From: Brevibacillus sp042683565
GTDB lineage: Bacteria; Bacillota; Bacilli; Brevibacillales; Brevibacillaceae
Assembly (NCBI RefSeq): GCF_042683565.1
Contig: NZ_JBHUJW010000034.1
Location: forward strand, 1-64,000
Length of the DNA: 64,000 nucleotides
Direction: 5' to 3'
Shown here piece after piece: positions 42,047-51,083 of the stretch. The position numbers and the translations under genes are program-made. The notes beneath the pieces were generated by a model, which did no database searches, was not told where the DNA came from, and worked only from the letters and a program-made list of their open reading frames with translations. Numbering within the stretch: position 1 is the first letter of the stretch; each line of letters starts with the position of its first letter.

Positions 42047-43021
42047 ATGGAACGCGAACTGGCACTGGAAATCGTGCGTGTAACGGAGATGGCTGCCCTC
42101 GCCTCTTCTCACTGGATGGGACGAGGCAAAAAGAACGAGGCAGATGGAGCAGCGACGAGCGCCATGCGCGCCATGTTTGACACGATCAACATGCGGGGAA
42201 CCGTCGTCATCGGCGAAGGGGAGCTGGACGAGGCACCCATGCTCTACATCGGGGAAAAACTGGGCCATCCGGACGCAGACGGGCCAGAAGTCGACGTCGC
42301 TGTCGATCCCTTGGAAGGAACCACGATCGTAGCGAAAGGACACAACAATGCCATGTCCGTCATCGCCATCGGAGACCGTGGAACGCTGCTGCACGCGCCC
42401 GACATGTACATGATGAAAATGGCTGTCGGCAAACGCGCGGCGGGGAAAATCAACTTATACGATCCCGTGGATAAAATGATAGAAGTGGTAGCAGAGGCAA
42501 ACAACAAACGCATTTCGGACGTGACGGTCATCGTCCAGGAACGGGAGCGCCACCAGGCCATCATCGATGCCGTCCGCGAAAAGGGCGCACGCGTCAAGCT
42601 CTTTGGCGACGGCGATGTAGGCGCGGCGATCGCAGCCTGTTTGCCGCACACCGGCATCGACCTGTTCCTTGGCATCGGCGGCGCACCCGAGGGCGTCATC
42701 AGCGCTGCCGCCATCAAATGTCTCGGCGGCGACATGCAGGCCCAGCTCAAGCCGCAAAACGATGCCGAACGGGAACGCTGCATCCGGATGGGTCTCGCCA
42801 ATCCGGAGCAACTGCTGACGCTCGATGACATGGTCAAAGGCGAGGACGCGATCTTCGCCGCAACCGGCGTGTCGGACGGCGAGCTGCTGCAAGGCGTCCG
42901 CTACCTGGGAGACGACATGGTCGAGACCCATTCGATCGTCATGCGTGCCCAGACCAGGACGATCCGCTTCGTTCGCGCCCTGCACAATGTCGAGCACAAA
43001 CCTAATCTTTCATGGAAGTAG
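42047..43021 (+). CDS. glpX: Class II fructose-1,6-bisphosphatase (GlpX)
   Basis: A 324-residue lithium-sensitive-type phosphatase of gluconeogenesis that removes the 1-phosphate of fructose 1,6-bisphosphate. Metal and substrate motifs are in place: GEGELDEAPMLYIGE, VDPLEGTTIVAKG, and KLFGDGDVGAAI with GIGGAPEGVISAAAI. Length is normal. An extended -10 (TATGATACAAT) lies about 48 bases upstream. The DUF3055 gene follows 10 bases later and is probably co-transcribed. Confidence 0.95.
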   Translation: MERELALEIVRVTEMAALASSHWMGRGKKNEADGAATSAMRAMFDTINMRGTVVIGEGELDEAPMLYIGEKLGHPDADGPEVDVAVDPLEGTTIVAKGHNNAMSVIAIGDRGTLLHAPDMYMMKMAVGKRAAGKINLYDPVDKMIEVVAEANNKRISDVTVIVQERERHQAIIDAVREKGARVKLFGDGDVGAAIAACLPHTGIDLFLGIGGAPEGVISAAAIKCLGGDMQAQLKPQNDAERERCIRMGLANPEQLLTLDDMVKGEDAIFAATGVSDGELLQGVRYLGDDMVETHSIVMRAQTRTIRFVRALHNVEHKPNLSWK

Positions 43022-43031
43022 AGGGAAATGT

Positions 43032-43298
43032 ATGGCTGATTTGTTCTACCTGTACGACGATACCGAGGAAACCTCGACCCGTTTCGTCAGCTTTATGGCG
43101 GAATCCACCCGCTTCGATCTCGCCATCACGACCACCAACCGTTTCTACGGCAAGAAGCTGGTCATCAATGTGCAAAACGGCCGCTCCGCCATCATCGGCC
43201 ACGATGACCTGGAGGAAGAAGGCTATCTGGAATATGCGTTTAACCTGAACGAGCAGGAAGCCGAGGAGTTGAAAGGCTTTTTAGAAACCGTGATTTGA
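43032..43298 (+). CDS. DUF3055 family protein
   Basis: An 88-residue protein starting MADLFYLYDDTEETSTRF, with FDLAITTTNRFYGKKL and GHDDLEEEGYLEYAF, all typical of the DUF3055 family. No activity is known. ATG 43032 has GAGGG upstream. It lies directly behind glpX and ahead of a strong terminator. Confidence 0.85.
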   Translation: MADLFYLYDDTEETSTRFVSFMAESTRFDLAITTTNRFYGKKLVINVQNGRSAIIGHDDLEEEGYLEYAFNLNEQEAEELKGFLETVI

Positions 43299-43354
43299 CA
43301 AAGCGGCACACATAGGGAGGAAGGGAGAAACTCCCATCATCTGCACCAATCATC

Positions 43355-43390
43355 AGGAAGGGTCTTGCAAGGCCCTTCCTTTTTTGTTTT
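43355..43390 (+). terminator. Intrinsic terminator after the glpX unit
   Basis: AGGAAGGG pairs with CCCTTCCT and is followed by TTTTTTGTTTT. Confidence 0.9.
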
Positions 43391-43501
43391 GCCTCCTCTT
43401 GGACGTTTGCCCATTTCTTGCCGGACAATGCTCCATGCAGGCGAATGTCTCGTATACTGCTACTGCACAAAACAGACAACGAGAGGAGTGCAAATCGCAC
43501 G

Positions 43502-43753
43502 ATGCAACCTTATCCGTACGATCAGCATTACCAAAATTACCCAACCGAACAGGAATATCGCACCATCCCGGAAGATCAAGCCAATCCGGTCTTTTTCCGC
43601 GGCAGACGCGGCCCCGAAGTATATTTTCCCATTGTCATCCCGCTTCAACCCTTCACGCCAAACTGGGGATGTAATCCGTGGAATCAGTGGAATCCCTGGA
43701 ATCCGTGGAATCCCTGGAACCAATGGGGCGGTGGAGGCTGGGGCGGCTGGTAA
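43502..43753 (+). CDS. Trp-rich repeat protein, 83 aa
   Basis: A small protein with a Tyr/Gln-rich start (MQPYPYDQHYQNYP), a short beta-like middle (GPEVYFPIVIPLQPF) and a C-terminal tail made of six tripeptides NPW/NQW at residues 58-75, then GGGGWGGW. Such low-complexity aromatic tails occur in spore coat and exosporium proteins, but no family is recognised. GAGGAG lies 13 bases upstream of the ATG, rather far. A 17-pair terminator follows directly. Confidence 0.65.
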   Translation: MQPYPYDQHYQNYPTEQEYRTIPEDQANPVFFRGRRGPEVYFPIVIPLQPFTPNWGCNPWNQWNPWNPWNPWNQWGGGGWGGW

Positions 43754-43772
43754 TGCCAGCTGCATCCGCGCC

Positions 43773-43813
43773 AAGAAAAAACGAGTCCTCTCGACCAGGA
43801 CTCGTTTTTTCTT
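43773..43813. terminator. Bidirectional terminator with a 17-pair stem
   Basis: The arms 43773-43789 and 43797-43813 are perfectly complementary (AAGAAAAAACGAGTCCT and its reverse complement) around a seven-base loop. Its A- and T-runs let it act in both directions, between the Trp-rich gene and yutD. Confidence 0.9.
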
Positions 43814-43869
43814 GCAAGCAAGGCTGCGGAGGCGTTTCGGCGCAGCCTTGTTTTTTCATATTAGGGGCA

Positions 43870-44493
43870 TCAGGAGTCGCGCTTCGGCGTGTTCGGCCCT
43901 GTCGGCACCTTATCCCGTTCGCGGTTTTGGCGGTTGGGGCGGCGGTCCTTGTTGTGCTCCCGCTCTCTGCCGTTTTTGTCGGCTTTCTCCTTGGAAAAGC
44001 GGGGCTTGTCAGACCGCTCGTTGCGCCCTCCGCCCGAGCGCTCCGGAGAAGAACCGTTGCTGCGCTCCTTGTTGTTCGGACGAGAGTTGTAGCGCCGCCG
44101 CTCCTTGCGCTCCCCGTAAAACTGGCTGTTCTCGTCGCGGCCGGGTTCCTGCCGTACATCAATCACCAGATCGTAATTCGTTTCATCCTGGCCTTTTTGG
44201 CTGTCATCGGGACCCTGGAACGACTTCACTTTGCGCAAAACAAAATACGGGCATCCGAAGTTGCAGAACTCATGCAGATACTCATCTAAAGCGGCGATTC
44301 GCTGCTCGAACGGCACTTTACGGTTGTGGTCTGTATAAAATCCTCTGAGACGCAGCTGCCCATAGCCCCAGTCCCCTACGATGTAGTCGTATTTGTCCAG
44401 GATATCGCTGTAGCGCTCTTTGAAGGCTTCCGGGTTCCAGCCATCGCGATTTTCTTCCATGACTTCATAAGTACCGGCTTGCGTGCGAATCAA
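43870..44493 (-). CDS. yutD: YutD-type DUF1027 protein with a long charged tail
   Basis: A 207-residue protein. The first 110 residues are the conserved DUF1027/YutD domain (YEVMEENRDGWNPEAF, DYIVGDWGYGQLRLRGF, FCNFGCPYFVLR). The remaining half is a disordered tail rich in Arg, Asn, Glu, Lys and Gly. B. subtilis YutD lacks so long a tail. The start is TTG 44493, eight bases from AAGGAGG; the frame further upstream has no ribosome site. Function unknown; the tail might bind nucleic acid. Confidence 0.85.
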   Translation of the reverse strand: MIRTQAGTYEVMEENRDGWNPEAFKERYSDILDKYDYIVGDWGYGQLRLRGFYTDHNRKVPFEQRIAALDEYLHEFCNFGCPYFVLRKVKSFQGPDDSQKGQDETNYDLVIDVRQEPGRDENSQFYGERKERRRYNSRPNNKERSNGSSPERSGGGRNERSDKPRFSKEKADKNGREREHNKDRRPNRQNRERDKVPTGPNTPKRDS

Positions 44494-44617
44494 GTCCGCT
44501 TCCTCCTTACACACATAACATACATCCATCTTACCATATTTCTTGCAGCAAGAGATAATATTCCCACGAAAACAGCAGTTGCCCCCTGGACATTCTATCG
44601 TGTAGGGGGTGTTTCCA

Positions 44618-45529
44618 TTGAAAAAGACATGGTTGTATCCAGCTATCGCAGGTATCGCATTGTTGGCTTCCGCATGTTCAAACAACGCTGCACCGAACTA
44701 CACGACGCCCAATCGCACGACGACGAACCAGGCTGCTCCTCATGTGACCAATTTTGACGGCTTGCACACCCGCACCTATGACGGCGTGCGCACCACCAAC
44801 TTTGACGGAATCCATGTCCGCAACTACGATGGCATGCATATGCGCGACTTGGACGGACTGCATACCCGCAGCTACAATGGCGCCGCTCCCGGCACTGCCT
44901 ACCCGGATTCAGTCCGCCCTTACGCCGCCTTTCCTGACGGCAATGTCGGCCTGAATCCGGCGACTGGTACGGCAGGCGTTCGCGGTGTCGGGCCTGTCTA
45001 CACGGGCATGAACCATTCCATTTACCAAAAACGGGCATGGAATCGCTCCGGAGCAGGTGTGATGCAGACGGGCATGCCGCGCTTCGGCTATGTGCAGACT
45101 GACCGTCATCATGTGCGCACCGCAGGAGTAAACAATGTCTACGTCGACCGTGACGCGCTCGCGCAAGCGGTGGGCAACGTGACCTCCAGCTGCCCTGGCG
45201 TCCAGCGCTCGACCGTTCTCGTCACAGACGAGGAAATCTTCGTCGGGCTGCACACCGCAGGAGCTGACGCCCGCACAGCGAAAAATCAGGCACGCATGAA
45301 TGCCATGTCGGTATCGCCTCGTTACTACAAGGTATACGTCACCGACAACCCGAACGACATTCAGGAAATCGCCCGCGTGGCGTCGCGCTCCAGCAATCTC
45401 CACAATGCCCGTACGGATGATACTGCGAGCATTGACACCCTCATCAAGCGCATGGGCGGAACGACAGACGGCGAACAAGTACGAGCCAAACATGCAGGCC
45501 ATGGCAAAATGGGGACGACCAGCCGCTAA
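44618..45529 (+). CDS. yutC: YhcN/YlaJ-family sporulation lipoprotein with octapeptide repeats
   Basis: A 303-residue lipoprotein. The signal peptide ends in the lipobox LLASAC (Cys20). Residues 45-88 are five and a half octapeptide repeats of the pattern N-aromatic-D-G-hydrophobic-H-x-R (NFDGLHTR, TYDGVRTT, NFDGIHVR, NYDGMHMR, DLDGLHTR). The YhcN/YlaJ domain follows (VYVDRDALAQAVGNV, STVLVTDEEIFVGL, RYYKVYVTDNP). Such proteins are in the spore inner membrane or coat. The start is TTG 44618, placed by AGGGGG. yutC homology is by family and position. Confidence 0.85.
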   Translation: MKKTWLYPAIAGIALLASACSNNAAPNYTTPNRTTTNQAAPHVTNFDGLHTRTYDGVRTTNFDGIHVRNYDGMHMRDLDGLHTRSYNGAAPGTAYPDSVRPYAAFPDGNVGLNPATGTAGVRGVGPVYTGMNHSIYQKRAWNRSGAGVMQTGMPRFGYVQTDRHHVRTAGVNNVYVDRDALAQAVGNVTSSCPGVQRSTVLVTDEEIFVGLHTAGADARTAKNQARMNAMSVSPRYYKVYVTDNPNDIQEIARVASRSSNLHNARTDDTASIDTLIKRMGGTTDGEQVRAKHAGHGKMGTTSR

Positions 45530-45611
45530 CTGACGGACTGGCTTCAGCTGATTTTGCTGCGCCAGGTTTCGTCATGCAAACGATGCGAGTAGCAGCGGCC
45601 CCCTGTACAGC

Positions 45612-45656
45612 AGCACCCTCCCGGCCAAAATGCACGGGAGGGTGCTTTGCTTTTTC
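45612..45656 (+). terminator. Intrinsic terminator after the YhcN/YlaJ gene
   Basis: AGCACCCTCCCG pairs perfectly with CGGGAGGGTGCT, followed by TTGCTTTTTC. Confidence 0.85.
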
Positions 45657-45667
45657 ATTCTTGCCCG

Positions 45668-46558
45668 TTACTGTGCCTGGCCAATCGTCTCTTTGGCCGC
45701 GTTTGCCTGCTCGTGGGCATGGTAGGAGCTGCGAACCAAAGGTCCTGCCTCCACGTGGCTGAAGCCGCGAGCCATGCCTTCTTCCTTCAGCCGGGCGAAT
45801 TCATCCGGGTGATAATACTTCTCCACCTTCAGATGCTTTTTCGTCGGCTGCAAGTACTGTCCGATGGTCATGATGTTAACGTCGACGGAGCGCAGATCAT
45901 CCATCGTCTCGATGATTTCCTCCATCGTCTCGCCTACCCCGATCATCAGGCTGGACTTCGTGGGGATCGTCGGCTGGAATTCCTTCGCTTTTTGCAGCAA
46001 GGCCAGCGTCCGGTCGTATTTGGCCCGGGCGCGAACGCGGTCAGACAGCCGCCGCACGGACTCGATGTTGTGGTTCAATACGTCCGGGCGTGCATCCATG
46101 ACGACTTTCAGCGCATCCCAGTTGCCCATGAAGTCGGGAATCAGGACTTCTACCGACGCGAAAGGCAAGCGTCGGCGAATCGCCTTGATCGTGTCGGCGA
46201 AGATTTGCGCACCGCCATCCGCCAGATCGTCGCGGGCTACAGAGGTCACGACGACATGCCGAAGCCGCATCTGCTCCGCCGCTTCCGCTACTCGCTCCGG
46301 CTCGGCCAGATCCAGTTCCGTCGGCAAACCTGTCTTCACTGCGCAAAAACGACAGGCGCGCGTACAAATATCACCCAAAATCATGAAGGTAGCTGTCCCG
46401 CTGGCCCAGCACTCATGAATATTGGGACATTTCGCTTCTTCACATACCGTGTGCAACGTCTTGCTGCGCATCGTCTGCTTCAGTTCCTTGAAGCTGGCAA
46501 GTTCAGGGCCTGAAACAAGGTTGATCTTGAGCCACTCCGGTTTTCGTTGCGTCGTCAT
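45668..46558 (-). CDS. lipA: Lipoyl synthase
   Basis: A radical SAM enzyme of 296 residues that inserts two sulfurs into protein-bound octanoyl groups to form lipoate. The auxiliary cluster cysteines C39, C44 and C50 and the radical-SAM cysteines C65, C69 and C72 (CTRACRFC) are present. Length is normal. It corresponds to yutB in B. subtilis and lies by lytH/yunB relatives as there. ATG 46558 has AGGAG ahead. Confidence 0.97.
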   Translation of the reverse strand: MTTQRKPEWLKINLVSGPELASFKELKQTMRSKTLHTVCEEAKCPNIHECWASGTATFMILGDICTRACRFCAVKTGLPTELDLAEPERVAEAAEQMRLRHVVVTSVARDDLADGGAQIFADTIKAIRRRLPFASVEVLIPDFMGNWDALKVVMDARPDVLNHNIESVRRLSDRVRARAKYDRTLALLQKAKEFQPTIPTKSSLMIGVGETMEEIIETMDDLRSVDVNIMTIGQYLQPTKKHLKVEKYYHPDEFARLKEEGMARGFSHVEAGPLVRSSYHAHEQANAAKETIGQAQ

Positions 46559-46643
46559 AGGGCTCACTCCTCATGTGACTTGGTCATTCTCCATTATAGA
46601 GGTTGGGATTGGGAGGGGCAACCTCTTTCCCATGCGAAGAGCG

Positions 46644-48833
46644 TCATCCGAGACTATGTACCAAATGGCGGCTGGAAGCACGCAGCAGCGGCTCCAGCAT
46701 TTGCAGCTCCCTCTCCTGGCAGGTGAACAGGAACAGTTGATGCGTCTGCGACAGCTTCGCCAAATAGTCCAGCGTCCGCCGCAGCCGCACGTCGTCGTAG
46801 TGAACGAAATGATCATCGAAAAAGAGCGGCAGCGGCTCCGACTGCCGGCTGACGTGATCGTGCAAAGCCAGCCGTTGTGCCAGGTAGAGCTGATCCTGCG
46901 TGCCGGTGGAGCACTGCTCCTGCTCCAGCACCAGCTGCCGTGCAGGCTCCAGCACCCGGATCGCAAAGCCTCCCTGCGGGTCCAGTCTGACGTCGCGGTA
47001 AGCTCCCCCCGTTATCTCGGCAAACACGAGCGATGCCTGGCGATTGAGCTCAGGGGAAATATCGCGGTTCCAGTCTGCGAGCGCCTCCTGCAGCGTGTCC
47101 CGGGCCACTTGCAGCGCCTCGCGCCTGCGCTGCAGCTGGGCGAGGTTCGCCATTGCTTCTTCGTGCTCCCCTTTGGCCTTGGCGACCGAGACCCCTTCGT
47201 GGGCAGCCAGCTCCCCGTTTGCCCGCGCCAGCTGTTCGCGGACGTAAACCAGCCTCTCTTCGATGCGCTGCCGTTCGGCTTGCCATGCGTCCTGCTCCCG
47301 GATCAGCTCCTTCCGCTCCCGTTCCAGCAAAACGCGCATCTGCTCGCCCCAGCGCTTGCAAATAAGCGCTTCTTGTTCCTGCAGGGCAAGCTGTGCACGC
47401 AGCTCGTTGGATTCCCGATCGCGCAGTTCAGACAGCAGCTCATCCCGTATCGCTGCAAACTCGTCCCAATCCTTCGCTCCCCACACCCGCAGCAGTTGCT
47501 TGAGCTGTGCGTCCAAATCGTCCAGCTCCTGCTGTCCGCGCTGCCACTCCTCTGCCATTGGAGAGGAAGTTTGCACGGTTGCCGGAGACACTGTCCGCCC
47601 CTTCCACCACGCCGCACCAGCCATAACAGCCGCTAGCCCGAACAGGATCGCAGCCAGCGCGGACTGATCGGCGATGCCAGCGACCAATCCCAGAGCGGCG
47701 AGCAGCCCAAAGATTCCCCACAGCCGCAGAGCTCGACGCGGCTGGCCTGCCTTGCGCTGCCCGCGTGTTTGCCGACCGGCATCAGTTGTCAGAGTGTAGG
47801 CAGCCAGTCTTGACAGCTGCAACTGGAGCTCTTCCCGACGCTTACGCAGCTGGGTGCCCCTCGCAAAATCCGCCTGCAGCTTCTCACCTTCGACGCTTGG
47901 CTTTTGCTCGCTGTCCGGTGCCTTCTGTCCGGCCTGCAAACGGGCGAGTGCGAGGCGCGCCTCCTCGTGCACCTGCCTTTCCTGAGGAGATAGCGCTCTT
48001 TCCTCCCACCACTGCCAGTCTCTTTCCGCTTCCGGAGGGGTGTGGCTCTTTTGCCAGCGCTCCTGCCATGCCGCTTCTTTGGAGCTGGCCCTCTGCTGGC
48101 GCTGCTGCAGGCGTGCCAGCTGCTGCTCCAGCCCCTGCCGCTCGCTTTCCCAGCCCGCAATGCGGTAGGTCAGCTGGCTGACCAGTTCCCACGCTGCCCT
48201 CGCATTCGCAAGCTCTGCTTCTTTTTGAGCCACCAGCGCCCCTGCCTTGCCCAGCAGCGTATTTTCTGCCCGCTCTTTTTTCCCGATCGCCGCCAGCTCG
48301 CGATCCAGCTCCGCGAGCATGGCGTGGACGAGGGGGTTTTCCTTCGCGGCATTCGCCAGCGATGGCACAAGATGCTCTGCCGCAGACAACGGCTCCCGCC
48401 TGATCCACGTAATGTCGGTAAAAAGGCTGCGCGTCAAGCCAAGATGTTTTTCCAGAAAATTCCTTTCCCTGCGCCGATCTTCCAGATAAACGTCAGTCAG
48501 CTCCGTCCAGTCCGGGTCGAGAAAAATGCGCGCCTGCTCCCGTTCCTTTTGCAGCAAGCGATGCAGGCGATACGACCTGCCTGCCAGCTCGTACGTGATG
48601 ATCGTCTCGTATTCCGCCGCGTGCCACGGGCGGTATTTTTCGTATTCCGGCAAGTAGCGGGCGCTCTTGACGTAGTCCCGCTTCATCCCGTACAAGGCCG
48701 CGAATATCCCTTGCAGGAGGGTGGACTTGCCCGCTTCGTTCGGGGCGGCAAGCACGTTGATTCCCGGCGCAAAGCGGAAGGTCTCGCCCTGCCATTTGCC
48801 GAAGCCTTTGAGCTGTAGCTCGTCTATTCTCAC
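46644..48833 (-). CDS. yhaN: YhaN-type AAA/SMC-like ATPase, short form
   Basis: A 729-residue relative of SbcC/Rad50. Walker A is APNEAGKST at residues 30-38; the ABC signature region STGTQDQLYLAQRL begins near 642 and Walker B is PLFFDD near 668-673. Between them lie charged coiled coils interrupted near residues 370-415 by two hydrophobic helices, a feature of YhaN. B. subtilis YhaN is over 200 residues longer, so the coiled coils are shortened here. It overlaps the nuclease gene by four bases and should form a complex with it, probably in DNA end repair. Confidence 0.88.
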   Translation of the reverse strand: MRIDELQLKGFGKWQGETFRFAPGINVLAAPNEAGKSTLLQGIFAALYGMKRDYVKSARYLPEYEKYRPWHAAEYETIITYELAGRSYRLHRLLQKEREQARIFLDPDWTELTDVYLEDRRRERNFLEKHLGLTRSLFTDITWIRREPLSAAEHLVPSLANAAKENPLVHAMLAELDRELAAIGKKERAENTLLGKAGALVAQKEAELANARAAWELVSQLTYRIAGWESERQGLEQQLARLQQRQQRASSKEAAWQERWQKSHTPPEAERDWQWWEERALSPQERQVHEEARLALARLQAGQKAPDSEQKPSVEGEKLQADFARGTQLRKRREELQLQLSRLAAYTLTTDAGRQTRGQRKAGQPRRALRLWGIFGLLAALGLVAGIADQSALAAILFGLAAVMAGAAWWKGRTVSPATVQTSSPMAEEWQRGQQELDDLDAQLKQLLRVWGAKDWDEFAAIRDELLSELRDRESNELRAQLALQEQEALICKRWGEQMRVLLERERKELIREQDAWQAERQRIEERLVYVREQLARANGELAAHEGVSVAKAKGEHEEAMANLAQLQRRREALQVARDTLQEALADWNRDISPELNRQASLVFAEITGGAYRDVRLDPQGGFAIRVLEPARQLVLEQEQCSTGTQDQLYLAQRLALHDHVSRQSEPLPLFFDDHFVHYDDVRLRRTLDYLAKLSQTHQLFLFTCQERELQMLEPLLRASSRHLVHSLG

Positions 48834-49954
48834 CGGACGCTCCCTCCGATCCTCGCCAGCGCTTCCTTTCGCGCCAGCCGGATGATCTCGCGCTCTTCCT
48901 CACCTGCCGCCTGCTGCTCCCGCTGTGCCAGCCGCGCGAGCCATTTGCCCCAGATGCCGCCGTCCGCCATCAGCTTGTCCCCATCGACGTCTGGCCACGT
49001 CTGGTCCGCGATCTGCAGGTGGAAGAAACGAGAGAGACGCTGCTGCAAAACGGGAAGGGACGGAACGAAATGGGCAGCCCGCTCCCCTGTCAACGTCAGA
49101 TGGAGCATGTCTTCGGAGCGCTCGTCTGCCAGCTCTCGCTCCAGCAGCTCTGCCAACTGTTCCATCGTCTGCACACCGCCTGCGGCGACTTCGCGCTTGC
49201 GGATTCGCCTTTGCCCGACAGGAACAGCTTCCAGCGACACTCTCCCCGTCGGATCGATCTGGCCGAAGAGGACGCAGCGGTCGCCTTCTTCCTTGGCGTT
49301 TAGCCCTTCCGGTGATCCGGGATAGGCTGCAAAGGGAGACCGTTTCACCGGATGGAGAAACTGCTCCGGCTTGTGGATGTGGCCGAGCGCGACGTAATCC
49401 ATGCCCGTGTCCGCCAGCTCCTGCAGCGTCACAGGCGCGTACGGATGATGCTCCTGCGCCGCTTTGCCAAGTACGCTTGCGTGCAGCACCATCAGATGAT
49501 GCCGGTAGCCGTCCAGCCTTCCCGGGAACGACGCCAGCGGAGACTCGTGCACATGCGGCTGCGGAAAGCCCCAGCCGTAGATGACGCACGATTTTTCCGG
49601 AAATTCGTACGCCCCCCACTCCGGCGTGAACCAATGGACATTCCCGGGCCAATCGAGCGTCTGGTAAAACGAGTCCTCCCGCCATGGATCGTGATTGCCG
49701 GGAGCGATGCACACCGGCACCGGAGCCACGCTGGCAAACAGGTCGCGCAAAAACAGCGCCGTCGCTCTGCGGGCGCCGTGGTATTCCAGCAAATCACCGG
49801 CGATGAGCCAAAAATCCGCCTGCCTCTCCAGGACGAGGTCGCGGATCGCTCGCATCGTTTTGCGAAAATCGTCCTGGCGAAGCTCGTACAGCTCTGCCAG
49901 TGTATGAAGCGGCGCATCCAGATGCACATCCGCCGTATGGATAAAGGACAGCAA
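48830..49954 (-). CDS. yhaO: YhaO-type DNA repair exonuclease (SbcD/Mre11-like)
   Basis: A 374-residue calcineurin-type nuclease, partner of the YhaN ATPase. Metal motifs appear in order: TADVHLDAPL, IAGDLLEY, PGNHDPW, LHASVL and GHIHKPE. The C-terminal 150 residues form the capping and ATPase-binding part. It starts at TTG 49954 behind GAGGAG. The two-gene operon is the Firmicutes counterpart of sbcD-sbcC and stands at a non-B. subtilis position among the yut/yun genes. Confidence 0.88.
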   Translation of the reverse strand: MLSFIHTADVHLDAPLHTLAELYELRQDDFRKTMRAIRDLVLERQADFWLIAGDLLEYHGARRATALFLRDLFASVAPVPVCIAPGNHDPWREDSFYQTLDWPGNVHWFTPEWGAYEFPEKSCVIYGWGFPQPHVHESPLASFPGRLDGYRHHLMVLHASVLGKAAQEHHPYAPVTLQELADTGMDYVALGHIHKPEQFLHPVKRSPFAAYPGSPEGLNAKEEGDRCVLFGQIDPTGRVSLEAVPVGQRRIRKREVAAGGVQTMEQLAELLERELADERSEDMLHLTLTGERAAHFVPSLPVLQQRLSRFFHLQIADQTWPDVDGDKLMADGGIWGKWLARLAQREQQAAGEEEREIIRLARKEALARIGGSVR

Positions 49955-50085
49955 CAGCCATCAGCTCCTCTCATGACAAACCAGACACGAAATGGTACAA
50001 TCAGGCAGAAACCAAAGGAAAGAGACGAACATACTTTCCCTTTATGATACAAGAAGAAAAGGGCGCTTGAAAAGGAGTGATTGAT

Positions 50086-50850
50086 GTGCGCATCGCTTAT
50101 TTGGACTGTTTTTCGGGGATAAGCGGAGACATGCTGCTCGCCGCCCTGGTCGACGCCGGAGCGAATCGGGAGCGGATCGAGGCAGAGCTTCGCAAGCTGT
50201 CGCTCGGAGAATTTCGCCTGGAATGGAAAAACGTCGTGAAAACAGGCGTGCGGGCGCTCAAGCTGGACGTCATCGATGAGACGCCGCAGCCCGCCAAGCC
50301 GCTCAAGGCATTGAAAGTCATCGGCGATCACGCCCATCACCACCGCGGGTACAAAGAAATCGTGGAGATGATCGAAGCCGCTGGACTGGCTCCCCGCGTC
50401 ACGGCCCGGGCCCTCGCCGTTTTTGAAAAAATCGCGGCAGCAGAAGCGAAAATTCATAGCGTTCCCGTCGAGACGGTACACTTTCACGAGGTCGGCGCGC
50501 TCGACTCCATCGTGGACGTCGTCGGCATCGCGCTCGGGTTGGAGGAGCTGGGCATCGACCGCCTGTATGCGGGCCACGTGCCGACGGGAAACGGCTACGT
50601 GCGCTGCGACCACGGCCTCTATCCCGTCCCCGCTCCCGCAACCATGGAAATTCTCATCGGCATTCCGCTGCGCAGCACGAACATTCAAAAGGAGCTGACG
50701 ACCCCGACAGGCGCAGGAGTCGCAGCTGCGCTGGTTCACGAGTTCGGCCCGCTGCCGTCCATGACCGTAGAGGCAATCGGCTACGGCGCAGGCACGCGCG
50801 ACCTGCCTGACCAGCCCAATGTTCTGCGCCTGCTGGTGGGACATCTGTAG
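50086..50850 (+). CDS. larC: Nickel-pincer cofactor protein LarC, N-terminal (LarC1) part only
   Basis: A 254-residue protein matching the first two thirds of LarC, which inserts nickel (CTP-dependent) into the pincer cofactor of lactate racemase-type enzymes. LDCFSGISGDMLLAAL, HFHEVGALDSIVDVVG, PVPAPATMEIL and ELTTPTGAG are family motifs. The reading frame ends at IGYGAGTRDLPDQPNVLRLL, where full LarC proteins continue into LarC2. GTG 50086 lies eight bases from AAGGAG. The LarC2-type domain is found on the opposite strand at 51.7-52.8 kb. No larB or larE is nearby. Confidence 0.88.
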   Translation: MRIAYLDCFSGISGDMLLAALVDAGANRERIEAELRKLSLGEFRLEWKNVVKTGVRALKLDVIDETPQPAKPLKALKVIGDHAHHHRGYKEIVEMIEAAGLAPRVTARALAVFEKIAAAEAKIHSVPVETVHFHEVGALDSIVDVVGIALGLEELGIDRLYAGHVPTGNGYVRCDHGLYPVPAPATMEILIGIPLRSTNIQKELTTPTGAGVAAALVHEFGPLPSMTVEAIGYGAGTRDLPDQPNVLRLLVGHL

Positions 50851-50901
50851 GCAAGGCCGTCTATCGCAGGCGGACAAGCAGGCTCTCGCAGCACAAAAAG
50901 A

Positions 50902-50950
50902 AGCAGACCTCCAGACGGACATGTCCCGTGAAGAGGTCTGCTTTCGTTTG
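50902..50950. terminator. Bidirectional terminator after larC1
   Basis: AGCAGACCTC (50902-50911) pairs with GAGGTCTGCT (50933-50942). T-rich tracts follow on both strands (TTCGTTT and TTCTTTTTG), serving larC1 and the DJ-1 gene. Confidence 0.75.
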
Positions 50951-51083
50951 GCTGGCGACGATACAGGCCATGCGGCACAACGCGCCAGACAGCGGGGTTC
51001 ACACGTGCCAGGCTCGTATCAACACACGCTGGGCCCCTTGCACCTGTGCGCGTGTTTGAAAAAAGACTCCTGCCTGCCCGCCG

